Shown: positions 46,401 through 61,600 of the stretch, one piece after another
How the letters are laid out: each line of letters opens with the position of its first letter
How positions within the stretch are numbered: the stretch's first letter is position 1
DNA from: Hydractinia symbiolongicarpus
Lineage: Eukaryota; Cnidaria; Hydrozoa; Anthoathecata; Hydractiniidae
Length of the DNA: 64,000 nucleotides
Assembly (NCBI RefSeq): GCF_029227915.1
Contig: NC_079880.1
Location: 1-64,000 of the forward strand
Direction: 5' to 3'
The notes under the pieces: generated by a model
Told to the model about the DNA's origin: nothing
The model's input: the letters and a program-made list of their open reading frames with translations, nothing else
Databases searched by the model: none
Translations under genes and position numbers: made by a program

Positions 46401-49400
46401 TAACATTCTTCTTAATTTGACGGGAATGCCGGAACTCAGCGATTACACTGGGCGCTGAGGTATCGCTTCATTTAAAAATTTAGATAAATAAGTCATTCTT
46501 TACTGTGAGACCAATCCTAGCCGTTATCGCGCGCTGAAGAAATATCAAAAGTTTCATAAACTACATTTCATTGACTTTCTAACGGTGCCAGTCCGTTTGA
46601 GTTACAACGGTTGGGTCACATATTTGCACCAACATGTATTTAGCGGTATTTGTTTTGATATTACTAGGTTGCATCGCTTTTAACAATGAAACGAATGACT
46701 GTGGGACTTAATTGAACTAACTTTGGACTGTGACCTAATAAATGTGATAAATGAGAACATTGGACTCCAAGAAATAACATTCTTCTCAATTTGACATGAT
46801 TGCCGGAACTCAGCGATTTTACTGGGCGCTGTGGTAGCACTTCAATTAAAAACTTAGATTAATAAGTCATTTTTGACTGTGGGACCAATCCTAGCCGTTA
46901 TCGCGCGCTGAAGAAATAGCTTCAGTTTCAAAAACTACATTTTATTGACTTTTTAACGGTGTCAGTCCGTTTGAGTTACAACGGTTGGGTCACCTATTTG
47001 TACCAACATGTGTTTAGCGATATTTTTCTGATATCACTAGGTTGCATCGCTTTTAACAATGAAACGATTGACTGTGGGGCTTAATTGAACTAACTTTGGA
47101 CTGTGACCTGATAAATGTGATAAATGAGACAATTGGACTCTAAGAAATAACATTCTTCTTAATTTGACGGAATTGCCGGAACTCAGCGATTACACTGGGC
47201 GCTGAGGTATCGCTTTATTTAAAAATTTAGATAAATAAGTCATTCTTTACTGTGAGACCAATCCTAGCCGTTATCGCGCGCTGAAGAAATATTAAAAGTT
47301 TCATAAACTACCTTTCATTGACTTTCTAACGGTGCCAGTCCGTTTGAGTTACAACGGTTGGGTCACATATTCGCACCAACATGTATTTAGCGGTATTTGT
47401 TTTGATATTACTAGGTTGCATCGCTTTTAACAATGAAACGAATGACTGTGGGACTTAATTGAACTAACTTTGGACTGTGACCTAATAAATGTGATAAATG
47501 AGAACATTGGACTCCAAAAAATAACATTCTTCTCAATTTGACATGATTGCCGGAACTCAGCGATTTTACTGGGCGCTGTGGTAGCACTTCAATTAAAAAC
47601 TTAGATTAATAAGTCATTTTTTACTGTGGGACCAATCCTAGCCGTTATTGCGCGCTGAAGAAATAGCGACAGTTTCAAAAACTACATTTCATTGACTTTT
47701 TAACGGTGTCAGTCCGTTTGAGTTACAACGGTTGGGTCACCTATTCGTACCAACATGTGTTTAGCGATATTTTTCTGATATTACTAGGTTGCATCGCTTT
47801 TAACAATGAAACGAATGACTGTGGGACTTAATCGAACTAACTTTGGACTGTGACCTAATAAATGTGATAAATGAGAAAATTGGGCTCCAAGAAATAACAT
47901 TCTTCTCAATTTGACATAATTGCCGGAACTCAGCGATTACACTGGGCGCTGTGGTAGCACTTCAATTAAAAACTTAGATTAATAAGTCATTTTTTACTGT
48001 GGCACCAATCCTAGCCGTAATCGCGCGCTGAAGAAATAGCGACAGTTTCAAAAACTACATTTCATTGACTTTCTAACGGTGTCAGTCCGTTTGAGTTACA
48101 ACGGTTGGGTCACCTATTCGTACCAACATGTGTTTAGCGATATTTTTCAGATATTAATAGGTTGCATCGCTTTTAACAATGAAACGATTGACTGTGGGGC
48201 TTAATTGAACTAACTTTGGACTGTGACCTGATAAATGTGATAAATGAGACAATTGGACTCTAAGAAATAACATTCTTCTTAGTTTGACGGGATTGCCGGA
48301 ACTCAGCGATTACACTGGGTGCTGAGGTATCGCTTCATTTAAAAATTTAGATAAATAAGTCATTCTTTACTGTGAGACCAATCCTAGCCGTTATCGCGCG
48401 CTGAAGAAATATCGACAGTCTCATAAACTACATTTCATTGACTTTCTAACGGTGCCAGTCCGTTTGAGTTACAACGGTTGGGTCACATATTCGTACCAAC
48501 ATATTTTTAGCAACATTTTTTGATATTACTAGGTTGCATCGCTTTTAACAATGAAACGAATGACTGTGGGACTTAATTGAACTAACTTTGGACTGTGACC
48601 TAATAAATGTGATAAATGAGAAAATTGGGCTCCAAGAAATAACATTCTTCTCAATTTGACATAATTGCCGGAACTCAGCGATTACACTGGGCGCTGTGGT
48701 AGCACTTCAATTAAAAACTTAGATTAATAAGTCATTTTTTACTGTGGCACCAATCCTAGCCGTAATCGCGCGCTGAAGAAATAGCGACAGTTTCAAAAAC
48801 TACATTTCATTGACTTTCTAACGGTGTCAGTCCGTTTGAGTTACAACGGTTGGGTCACCTATTCGTACCAACATGTGTTTAGCGATATTTTTCAGATATT
48901 AATAGGTTGCATCGCTTTTAACAATGAAACGATTGACTGTGGGGCTTAATTGAACTAACTTTGGACTGTGACCTGATAAATGTGATAAATGAGACAATTG
49001 GACTCTAAGAAATAACATTCTTCTTAGTTTGACGGGATTGCCGGAACTCAGCGATTACACTGGGTGCTGAGGTATCGCTTCATTTAAAAATTTAGATAAA
49101 TAAGTCATTCTTTACTGTGAGACCAATCCTAGCCGTTATCGCGCGCTGAAGAAATATCGACAGTCTCATAAACTACAATTCATTGACTTTCTAACGGTGT
49201 CAGTCCGTTTGAGTTACAACGGTTGGGTCACATATTCGTACCAACATGTTTTTAGCAATATTTTTTGATATTACTAGGTTGCATCGCTTTTAACAATGAA
49301 TCGAATGACTGTGGGACTTAATTGAACTAACTTTGGACTGTGACCTGATAAATGTGATAAATGAGAAAATTGGGCTCCAAGAAATAACATTCTTCTCAAT

Positions 49401-52400
49401 TTGACATAATTGCCGGAACTCAGCGATTACACTGGGCGCTGTGGTAGCACTTCAATTAAAAACTTAGATTAATAAGTCATTTTTTACTGTGGCACCAATC
49501 CTAGCCGTTATCGCGCGCTGAAGAAATAGCGACAGTTTCAAAAACTACATTTCATTGACTTTCTAACGGTGTCAGTCCGTTTGAGTTACAACAATTGGGT
49601 CACCTATTCGTACCAACATGTGTTTAGCGATATTTTTCTGATATTACTAGGTTGCATCGCTTTTAACAATGAAACGATTGACTGTGGGGCTTAATTGAAC
49701 TAACTTTGGACTGTGACCTGATAAATGTGATAAATGAGAAAATTGGGCTCCAAGAAATAACATTCTTCTCAATTTGACATAATTGCCGGAACTCAGCGAT
49801 TACACTGGGCGCTGTGGTAGCACTTCAATTAAAAACTTAGATTAATAAGTCATTTTTTACTGTGGCACCAATCCTAGCTGTTATCGCGCGCTGAAGAAAT
49901 AGCGACAGTTTCAAAAACTACATTTCATTGACTTTCTAACGGCGTCAGTCCGTTTGAGTTACAACGGTTGGGTCACCTATTCGTACCAACATGTGTTTAG
50001 CGATATTTTTCTCATATTACTAGGTTGCATCGCTTTTAACAATGAAACGATTGACTGTGGGGCTTAATTGAACTAAATTTGGACTGTGACCTGATAAATG
50101 TGATAAATGAGACAATTGGACTCTAAGAAATAACATTCTTCTTAATTTGACGGGATTGCCGGAACTCAGCGATTACACTGGGCGCTGAGGTATCGCTTCA
50201 TTTAAAAATTTAGATAAATAAGCCATTCTTTACTGTGAGACCAATCCTAGCCGTTATCGCGCGCTGAAGAAGTAGCGACAGTTTCATAAACTACATTTCA
50301 CTGACTTTTTAACGGTCTCAGTCCGTTTGAGTTACAACGGTTGGGTCACCTATTCGTACCAACATGTGTTTAGCGATATTTTTCTGATATTACTAGGTTG
50401 CATCGCTTTTAACAATGAAACGATTGACTGTGGGGCTTAATTGAACTAACTTTGGACTGTGACGTGATAAATGTGATAAATGAGACAATTGGACTCTAAG
50501 AAATAACATTCTTCTTAATTTGACGGGATTGCCGGAAATCAGCGATTACACTGGGCGCTGAGGTGTCGCTTCATTTAAAAATTTAGATAAATAAGTCATT
50601 CTTTACTGTGGGACCAATCCTAGCCGTTATCGCGCGCCGAAGAAATATCAAAAGTTTCATAAACTACATTTCATTGACTTTCTAACGGTGCCAGTCCGTT
50701 TGAGTTACAACGGTTGGGTCACATATTCGCACCAACATGTATTTAGCGGTATTTGTTTTGATATTACTAGGTTGCATCGCTTTTAACAATGAAACGAATG
50801 ACTGTGGGACTTAATTGAACTAACTTTGGACTGTGACCTAATAAATGTGATAAATGAGAACAGTGGACTCAAAGAAATAACATTCTTCTCAATTTGACAT
50901 GATTGCCGGAACTCAGCGATTTTACTGGGCGCTGTGGTAGCACTTCAATTAAAAACTTAGATTAATAAGTCATTTTTTACTGTGGGACCAATCCTAGCCG
51001 TTATCGCGCGCTTAAGAAATAGCGACAGTTTCAAAAACTACATTTCATTGACATTTTAACGGTGTCAGTTCGTTTGAGTTACAACGGTTGGGTCACCTAT
51101 TCGTACCAACATGTGTTTAGCGATATTTTTCTGATATTACTAGGTTGCATCGCTTTTAACAATGAAACGATTGACTGTGGGGCTTAATTGAACTAACTTT
51201 GGACTGCGACCTGATAAATGTGATAAATGAGTCAATTGGACTCTAAGAAATAACATTCTTCTTAATTTGACGGGATTGCCGGAACTCAGCGAATACACTG
51301 GGTGCTGAGGTATCGCTTCATTTAAAAATTTAGATAAATAAGTCATTCTTTACTGTGAGACCAATCCTAGCCGTTATCGCGCGCTGAAGAAATATCGACA
51401 GTCTCATAAACTACATTTCATTGACTTTCTAACGGTGCCAGTCCGTTTGAGTTACAACGGTTGGGTCACATATTCGTACCAACATATTTTTAGCAACATT
51501 TTTTGATATTACTAGGTTGCATCGCTTTTAACAAGGAAACGAATGAGTGTGGGACTTAATTGAACTAACTTTGGACTGTGACCTAATAAATGTGATAAAT
51601 GAGAAAATTGGGCTCCAAGAAATAACATTCTTCTCAATTTGACATAATTGCCGGAACTCAGCGATTACACTGGGCGCTGTGGTAGCACTTCAATTAAAAA
51701 CTTAGATTAATAAGTCATTTTTTACTGTGGCACCAATCCTAGCCGTAATCGCGCGCTGAAGAAATAGCGACAGTTTCAAAAACTACATTTCATTGACTTT
51801 CTAACTGTGTCAGTCCGTTTGAGTTACAACGGTTGGGTCACCTATTCGTACCAACATGTGTTTAGCGATATTTTTCAGATATTACTAGGTTGCATCGCTT
51901 TTAACAATGAAACGATTGACTGTGGGGCTTAATTGAACTAACTTTGGACTGTGACCTGATAAATGTGATAAATGAGACAATTGGACTCTAAGAAATAACA
52001 TTCTTCTTAGTTTGACGGGATTGCCGGAACTCAGCGATTACACTGGGTGCTGAGGTATCGCTTCATTTAAAAATTTAGATAAATAAGTCATTCTTTACTG
52101 TGAGACCAATCCTAGCCGTTATCGCGCGCTGAAGAAATATCGACAGTCTCAAAAACTACAATTCATTGACTTTCTAACGGTGCCAGTCCGTTTGAGTTAC
52201 AACGGTTGGGCCACATATTCGTACCAACATGTTTTTAGCAATATTTTTTGATATTACTAGGTTGCATCGCTTTTAACAATGAAACGAATGACTGTGGGAC
52301 TTAATTGAACTAACTTTGGACTGTGACCTAATAAATGTGATAAATGAGAAAATTGGGCTCCAAGAAATAACATTCTTCTCAATTTGACATAATTGCCGGA

Positions 52401-55400
52401 ACTCAGCGATTACACTGGGCGCTGTGGTAGCACTTCAATTAAAAACTTAGATTAATAAGTCATTTTTTACTGTGGCACCAATCCTAGCCGTTATCGCGCG
52501 CTGAAGAAATAGCGACAGTTTCAAAAACTACATTTCATTGACTTTCTAACGGTGTCAGTCCGTTTGAGTTACAACAATTGGGTCACCTATTCGGACCAAC
52601 ATGTGTTTAGCGATATTTTTCTGATATTACTAGGTTGCATCGCTTTTAACAATGAAACGATTGACTGTGGGGCTTAATTGAACTAACTTTGGACTGTGAC
52701 CTGATAAATGTGATAAATGAGAAAATTGGGCTCCAAGAAATAACATTCTTCTCAATTTGACATAATTGCCGGAACTCAGCGATTACACTGGGCGCTGTGG
52801 TAGCACTTCAATTAAAAACTTAGATTAATAAGTCATTTTTTACTGTGGCACCAATCCTAGCTGTTATCGCGCGCTGAAAAAATAGCGACAGTTTCAAAAA
52901 CTACATTTCATTGACTTTCTAACGGTGTCAGTCCGTTTGAGTTACAAGGGTTGGGTCACCTATTCGTACCAACATGTGTTTAGCGATATTTTTCTCATAT
53001 TACTAGGTTGCATCGCTTTTAACAATGAAACGATTGACTGTGGGGCTTAATTGAACTAAATTTGGACTGTGACCTGATAAATGTGATAAATGAGACAATT
53101 GGACTCTAAGAAATAACATTCTTCTCAATTTGACGGGATTGCCGGAACTCAGCGATTACACTGGGCGCTGAGGTATCGCTTCATTTAAAAATTTAGATAA
53201 ATAAGCCATTCTTTACTGTGAGACCAATCCTAGCCGTTATCGCGCGCTGAAGAAATAGCGACAGTTTCATAAACTACATTTCACTGACTTTCTAATGGTG
53301 TCAGTCCGTTTGAGTTACAACGGTTGCGTCACTTATTCGTACCAACATGAATTTAGCGACATTTTTTTTGATATTACTAGGTTGCATCGCTTTTAACAAT
53401 GAAACGAATGACTGTGGGACTTAATTGAACTAACTTTGGACTGTGACCTAATAAATGTGATAAATGAGAACATTGGACTCTAAGAAATAACATTCTTCTT
53501 AATTTGACGGGATTGCCGGAACTCAGCGGTTACACTGGGTGCTGAGGTATCGCTTCATTTAAAAATTTAGATAAATAAGTCATTCTTTACTGTGAGACCA
53601 ATCCTAGCCGTCATCGCGCGCTGAAGAAATATCGACAGTTTCATAAACTACATTTCATTGACTTTCTAACGGTGCCAGTCCGTTTGAGTTACAACGGTTG
53701 GGTCACATATTCGTACCAACATGTTTTTAGCAATATTTTTGATATTACTAGGTTGCATCGCTTTTAACAATGAAACGAATGACTGTGGGACTTAATTGAA
53801 CTAACTTTGGACTGTGACCTAATAAATGTAATAAATGAGAAAATTGGGCTCCAAGAAATAACATTCTTCTCAATTTGACATAATTGCCGGAACTCAGCGA
53901 TTACACTGGGCGCTGTGGTAGCACTTCAATTAAAAACTTAGATTAATAAGTCATTTTTTACTGTGGCACCAATCCTAGCCGTTATCGTGCGCTGAAGAAA
54001 TAGCGACAGTTTCAAAAACTACATTTCATTGACTTTCTAACGGTGTCAGTCCGTTTGAGTTACAACGGTTGGGTCACCTATTCGTACCAACATGTGTTTA
54101 GCGATATTTTTCTGATATTACTAGGTTGCATCGCCTTTAACAATGAAACGATTGACTGTGGGGCTTAATTGAACTAACTTTGGACTGTGACCTGATAAAT
54201 GTGATAAATGAGACAACTGGACTCTAAGAAATAACATTCTTCTTAATTTGACGAGATTGCCGGAACTCAGCGATTACACTGGGTGCTGAGGGATCGCTTC
54301 ATTTAAAAATTTAGATAAATAAGTCATTCTTTATGTGAGACCAATCCTAGCCGTCATCGCGCGCTGAAGAAATATCGACAGTTTCATAAACTACATTTCA
54401 TTGACTTTCTAACGGTGCCAGTCCGTTTGAGTTACAACGGTTGGGTCACATATTCGTACCAACATGTATTTAGCAATATTTTTGATATTACTAGGTTGCA
54501 TCGCTTTTAACAATGAAACGAATGACTGTGGGACTTAATTGAACTAACTTTGGACTGTGACCTAATAAATGTGATAAATGAGAAAATTGGGCTCCAAGAA
54601 ATAACATTCTTCTCAATTTGACATGATTGCCGGAAGTCAGCGATTACACTGGGCGCTGTGGTAGCACTTCAATTAAAAACTTAGATTAATAAGTCATTTT
54701 TTACTGTGGCACCAATCCTAGCCGTTATCGCGCGCTGAAGAAATAGCGACAGTTTCAAAAACTACATTTCATTGACTTTCTAACGGTGTCAGTCCGTTTG
54801 AGTTACAACGGTTGGGTCACCTATTCGTAACAACATGTGTTTAGCGATATTTTTCTGATATTACTAGGTTGCATTGACTTTAACAATGAAACGATTGACT
54901 GTGGGACTTAATTGAACTAACTTTGGACTGTGACCTAATAAATGTGATAAATGAGAAAATTGGGCTCCAAGCAATAACATTCTTCTCAATTTGACATGAT
55001 TGCCGGAAGTCAGCGATTACACTGGGCGCTGTGGTAGCACTTCAACTAAAAACTTAGATTAATAAGTCATTTTTTACTGTGGCACCAATCCTAGCCGTTA
55101 TCGCGCGCTGAAGAAATAGCGACAGTTTCAAAAACTACATTTCATTGACTTTCTAACGGTGTCAGTCCGTTTGAGTTACAACGGTTGGGTCACCTATTCG
55201 TACCAACATGTGTTTAGCGATATTTTTCTGATATTACTAGGTTGCATCGACTTTAACAATGAAACGATTGACTGTGGGACTTAATTGAACAACTTTGGAC
55301 TGTGACCTGATAAATGTGATAAATAAGACAATTGGACTCTAAGAAATAACATTCTTCTTAATTTGACGGGATTGCCGGAACTCAGCGATTACACTGGGCG

Positions 55401-55600
55401 CTGAGGTATCGCTTCATTTGAAAACTTAGATTAATAAGTAATTTTTTACTGTGGGACCAATCCTAGCCGTTATCGCGCGCTGAAGAAATATCGACAGTTT
55501 CATGAACTACATTTCATTGACTTTCTAACGGTGCCAGTCCGTTTGAGTTACAACGGTTGCGTAACATATTCGTACCAACATGTATTTAGCGATATTTTTT
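43420..55600 (+). repeat. Satellite zone with two- and eight-monomer periods
   Basis: Diagnostic words include tgtggggcttaattg, attgggctccaag, and cgcaccaacatgtatttagcgg. The phrase ttcagatattaataggttg occurs at 48147 and 48893 (two monomers apart). The phrase acaacaattgggtcacc occurs at about 49588 and 52571, a shift of 2,983 bases or eight monomers, and the surrounding segments match closely. Confidence 0.75.
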
Positions 55601-58600
55601 GATATTACTAGGTTGCATCCCTTTTAACAATGAAACGAATGACTGTGGGACTTAATTGAACTGACTTTTGGACTGTGACCTGATAAATGTGATAAATGAG
55701 ACAATTGGATTCCAAGAAATAACATTCTTCTTAATTTGACGGCATTGCCGGAACTCAGCGATTACTCTGGGCGCTGTGGTAGAGCTTCATTTAAAAATTT
55801 CGATAAATAAGTCATTCTTTAGTGTGGTGCCAATCCTAGCCGTTATCGCGCGCTGAAGAACTATCGAGAGTTTCATAAACTACATTTCATTGAATTTCTA
55901 ACGGTGTCAGTCCGTTTCAGTTACAAAGGTTGGGTCACATATTCGTACCAACAAGCATTTAACGATATTTTTTTTGATATTACTAGGTTGCATCGCTTTT
56001 AACAATGAAACGAATGACTGTGGGACTTAATTGAACTAACTTTGGACTGTGACCTGATAAATGTGATAAATGAGACAATTTGACTCCAAGAAATAACATT
56101 CTTCTTAATTTGACGTGATTGCCGGAACTTAGCGATTACACTGGGCGGTGTGGTAGCGGTTCATTTAAAAGTTTAGGCAAATAAGTCATTCTTTACTGTG
56201 GGAGCAATCCTATCCGTTATCGCGCGCTGAAGAGGTAGTGACAGTTTCAAAAACTACATTTCATTGACTTTCTAACGGTGTCAGTCCGTTTGAGTTACAA
56301 CGGTTGCGTCACATATTCGTACCATAATGTATTTAGCGATATTTTTTTGATATTACTAGGTTGCATCGCTTTTAACAATGAAACGAATGACTGTGGGACT
56401 TTATTGAACTAACTTTGGACTGTGACCTGATAAATGTGATAAATGAGAAAATTGGAATCCAAGAAATAACATTCTTCTTAATTTGACGTGATTGCTGGAA
56501 CTCAGCGATTACACTGGGCGCTGTGGTAGCGCTTCATTTAAAAATTTAGATAAATAAGTCATTCTTTACTGTGGGACCAATCCTATCCGTTAACGCGCGC
56601 TGAAGAAGTAGCGACAGTTTCAAAAACTACATTTCATTGACTTTCTAACGGTGTCAGTCCGTTTGAGTTACAACGGTTGCGTCACATATTCGTACCAACA
56701 TGTATTTAGTGATATTTTTTTGATATTACTAGGTTGCATCCCTTTTAACAATGAAACGAAGGACTGTGGGACTTAATTGAACTAACTTTTGGACTGTGAC
56801 CTGATAAATGTGATAAATGAGACAATTGGATACCAAGAAATAACATTCTTCTTAATTTGACGGCATTGCCGGAACTCAGCAATTACACTGGGCGCTGTGG
56901 TAAAGCTTCATTTAAAAAATTAGATAAATAAGTCATTTTTTACTGTGGGACCAATCCTAGCCTTTATCGCGCGCTGAAGAACTATCGAGAGTTTCATAAA
57001 CTACATTTCATTGACTTTCTAACAGTGTCAGTCCGTTTGAGTTACAAAGGTTGGGTCACATATTCGTACCAACAAGCATTTAGCGATATTTTTTTTGATA
57101 TTACTTGGTTGCATCGCTTTTAACAATGAAACAAATGACTGTGGGACTTAATTGAACTAACTTTGGACTATGACCTGATAAATGTGATAAATGAGACAAT
57201 TTGACTCCAAGAAATAACATTCTTCTTAATTTGACGTGACTGCCGGAACTCAGCAATTACACTGGGCGGTATGGTAGCGCCTCATTTAAAAGTTTAGGTA
57301 AATAAGTCATTCTTTACTGTGGGACCAATCCTAGCCGTTATCGCGCGCTGAAGAACTATCGAGAGTTTCATAAACTACATTTCATTGACTTTCTAACGGT
57401 GTCAGTCCGTTTCAGTTACAAAGGTTGGGTCACATATTCGTACCAACAAGCATTTAACGATATTTTTTTTGATATTACTAGGTTGCATCGCTTTTAACAA
57501 TGAAACGAATGACTGTGGGACTTAATTGAACTAACTTTGGACTGTGACCTGATAAATGTGATAAATGAGACATATTGACTCCAAGAAATAACATTCTTCT
57601 TAATTTGACGTGATTGCCGGAACTCAGCGATTACACTGGGCGGTGTGGTAGCGGTTCATTTAAAAGTTTAGGTAAATAAGTCATTCTTTACTGTGGGAGC
57701 AATCCTATCCGTTATCGCGCGCTGAAGAGGTAGGGACAGTTTCAAAAACTACATTTCATTGACTTTCTAACGGTGTCAGTCCGTTTGAGTTACAACGGTT
57801 GCGTCACATATTCGTACCATAATGTATTTAGCGATATTTTTTTGATATTACTAGGTTGCATCGCTTTTAACAATGAAACGAATGACTGTGGGACTTTATT
57901 GAACTAACTTTGGACTGTGACCTGATAAATGTGATAAATGAGAAAATTGGAACCAAGAAATAACATTCTTCTTAATTTGACGTGATTGCTGGAACTCAGC
58001 GATTACACTGGGCGCTGTGGTAGCGCTTCATTTAAAAATTTAGATAAATAAGTCATTCTTTACTGTGGGACCAATCCTATCCCTTAACGCGCGCTGAAGA
58101 AGTAGCGACAGTTTCAAAAACTACATTTCATTGACTTTCTAACGGTGTCAGTCCGTTTGAGTTACAACGGTTGCGTCACATATTCGTACCAACATGTATT
58201 TAGTGATATTTTTTTGATATTACTAGGTTGCATCCCTTTTAACAATGAAACGAAGGACTGTGGGACTTAATTGAACTAACTTTTGGACTGTGACCTGATA
58301 AATGTGATAAGTGAGACAATTGGATACCAAGAAATAACATTCTTCTTAATTTGACGGCATTGCCGGAACTCAGCAATTACACTGGGCGCTGTGGTAGAGC
58401 TTCATTTAAAAAATTAGATAAATAAGTCATTTTTTACTGTGGGACCAATCCTAGCCGTTATCGCGCGCTGAAGAACTATCGAGAGTTTCATAAACTACAT
58501 TTCATTGACTTTCTAACAGTGTCAGTCCGTTTGAGTTACAAAGGTTGGGTCACATATTCGTACCAACAAGCATTTAGCGATATTTTTTTTGATATTACTT

Positions 58601-61600
58601 GGTTGCATCGCTTTTAACAATGAAACAAATGAATGTGGGACTTAATTGAACTAACTTTGGACTATGACCTGATAAATGTGATAAATGAGACAATTTAACT
58701 CCAAGAAATAACATTCTTCTTAATTTGACGTGATTGCCGGAACACAGCAATTACACTGGGCGGTATGGTAGCGCTTCATTTAAAAGTTTAGGTAAATAAG
58801 TCATTCTTTACTGTGGGACCAATCCTAGCCGTTATCGCGCGCTGAAGAAATAGCGACAGTTTCAAAAACTACATTTCATTGACTTTCTAACGGTATCAAT
58901 CCACTTCAGTTAAAACGGTTGCGTCACATATTCGTACCAACATGTGTTTAGCGATATATTTCTGATATTACTAGGTTGCATCGCGTTTAACAATGAAACG
59001 ATTGACTGTGGGACTTAATTGAACTAACTTTGGACTGTGACCTGATAAATGTGATAAATGAGACAATTGGACTCCAAGAAAAAACATTTTTCTTAATTTG
59101 ACGTGATTGCCGGAACTCAGCGATTACACTGGGCGCTATGGTAGCGCTTCATTTAAAAATTTAGATAAATAAGTCATTTGTTACTGTGTGACCAATCCTA
59201 GCCGTTATCGCGCGCTGAAGAAATAGCAACAGTTTCAAAAACTACATTTCATTGACTTTCTAACGGTATCAATCCACTTCAGTTAAAACGGTTGCGTCAC
59301 ATATTCGTACCAACATGTGTTTAGCGATATATTTCTGATATTACTAGGTTGCATCGCTTTTAACAATGAAACGATTGACTGTGGGAGTTAATTGAACTGA
59401 CTTTGGACTGTGACCTAATAATTGTGATAAATGAGAAAATTGAACTCCAAGAAATAACATTCTTCTCAATTTGATATGATTGCCGGAACTCAGCGATTAC
59501 ACTGGGCGCTGTGGTAGCACTTCATTTGAAAACTTAGATTAATAAGTAATTTTTACTGTGGGACCAATCCTTGCCGTTATCGAGCGCTGAAGAAATATCG
59601 ACAGTTTCATAAACTACATTTCATTGACTTTCTAACGGTGCCAGTCCGTTTGAGTTACAACGGTTGCGTCACATATTCGTACCAACATGTATTTAGCGAT
59701 ATTTTTTTTGATATTACTAGGTTGCATCCCTTTTAACAATGAAACGAATGACTGTGGGACTTAATTGAACTGACTTTTGGACTGTGACCTGATAAATGTG
59801 ATAAATGAGACAATTGGATTCCAAGAAATAACATTCTTCTTAATTTGACGGCATTGCCGGAACTCAGCGATTACACTGGGCGCTGTGGTAGAGCTTCATT
59901 TAAAAATTTCGATAAATAAGTCATTCTTTAGTGTGGGGCCAATCCTAGCCGTTATCGCGCGCAGAAGAACTATCGAGAGTTTCATAAACTACATTTCATT
60001 GACTTTCTAACGGTGTCAGTCCGTTTCAGTTACAAAGGTTGGGTCACATATTCGTACCAACAAGCATTTAGCGATAATTTTTTTGATATTACTAGGTTGC
60101 ATCGCTTTTAACAATGAAACGAATGACTGTGGGACTTAATTGAACTAACTTTGGACTGTAACCTGATAAATGTGATAAATGAGACAATTTGACTCCAAGA
60201 AATAACATTCTTCTTAATTTGACGTGATTGCCGGAACTCAGCGATTACACTGGGCGGTGTGGTAGCGGTTCATTTAAAAGTTTAGGTAAATAAGTCATTC
60301 TTTACTGTGGGAGAAATCCTAGCCGTTATCGCGCCCTGAAGAAATAGCGACAGCTTCAAAAACTACATTTCATTGACTTTCTAACGGTATCAATCCACTT
60401 CAGTTAAAACGGTTGCGTCACATATTGGTACCAACATGTATTTAGCGATATTTGTTTTGATATTACTAGGTTGCATCGCTTTTAACAATGAAACGAATGA
60501 CTGTGGGACTTAATTGAACAAACTTTGGACTGTGACCTGATAAATGTGATAAATAAGACAATTGGACTCTAAGAAATAACATTCTTCTTAATTTGACGGG
60601 ATTGCCGGAACTCAGCGATTACACTGGGCGCTGAGGTATCGCTTCATTTAAAAATTTAGATAAATAAGTCATTCTTTACTGTGAGACCAATCCTAGCCGT
60701 TATCGCGCGCTGAAGAAATATCAAAAGTTTCATAAACTACATTTCATTGACTTTCTAACGGTGCCAGTCCGTTTGAGTTACAACGGTTGGGTCACATATT
60801 CGTACCAACATGTATTTGGCGATATTTGTTTTGATATTACTAGGTTGCATCGCTTTTAACAATGAAACGAATGACTGTGGGACTTAATTGAACTAACTTT
60901 GGACTGTGACCTAATAAATGTGATAAATGAGAAAATTGGGCTCCAAGAAATTACATTCTTCTCAATTTGACATGATTGCCGGAACTCAGCGATTACACTG
61001 GGCGCTGTGGTAGCACTTCAATTAAAATCTTAGATTAATAAGTCATTTGTTACTGTGTGACCAATCCTAATCGTTATCGCGCGCTGAAGAAATAGCAACA
61101 GTTTCAAAAACTACATTTTATTGACTTTCTAATGGTGTCAGTCCGTTTGAGTTACAACGGTTGTGTCACTTATTCGTACCAACATGTATTTAGCGATATT
61201 TTTTGATATTACTAGGTTGCATCCCTTTTAACAATGAAACGAATGACTGTGGGACTTAATTGAACTGACTTTTGGACTGTGACCTGATAAATGTGATAAA
61301 TGAGACAATTGGATTCCAAGAAATAACATTCTTCTTAATTTGACGGCATTGCCGGAACTCAGCGATTACACTGGGCGCTGTGGTAGAGCTTCATTTAAAA
61401 ATTTCGATAAATAAGTCATTCTTTAGTGTGGGGCCAATCCTAGCCGTTATCGCGCGCTGAAGAACTATCGAGAGTTTCATAAACTACATTTCATTGACTT
61501 TCTAACGGTGTCAGTCCGTTTCAGTTACAAAGGTTGGGTCACATATTCGTACCAACAAGCATTTAACGATATTTTTTTTGATATTACTAGGTTGCATCGC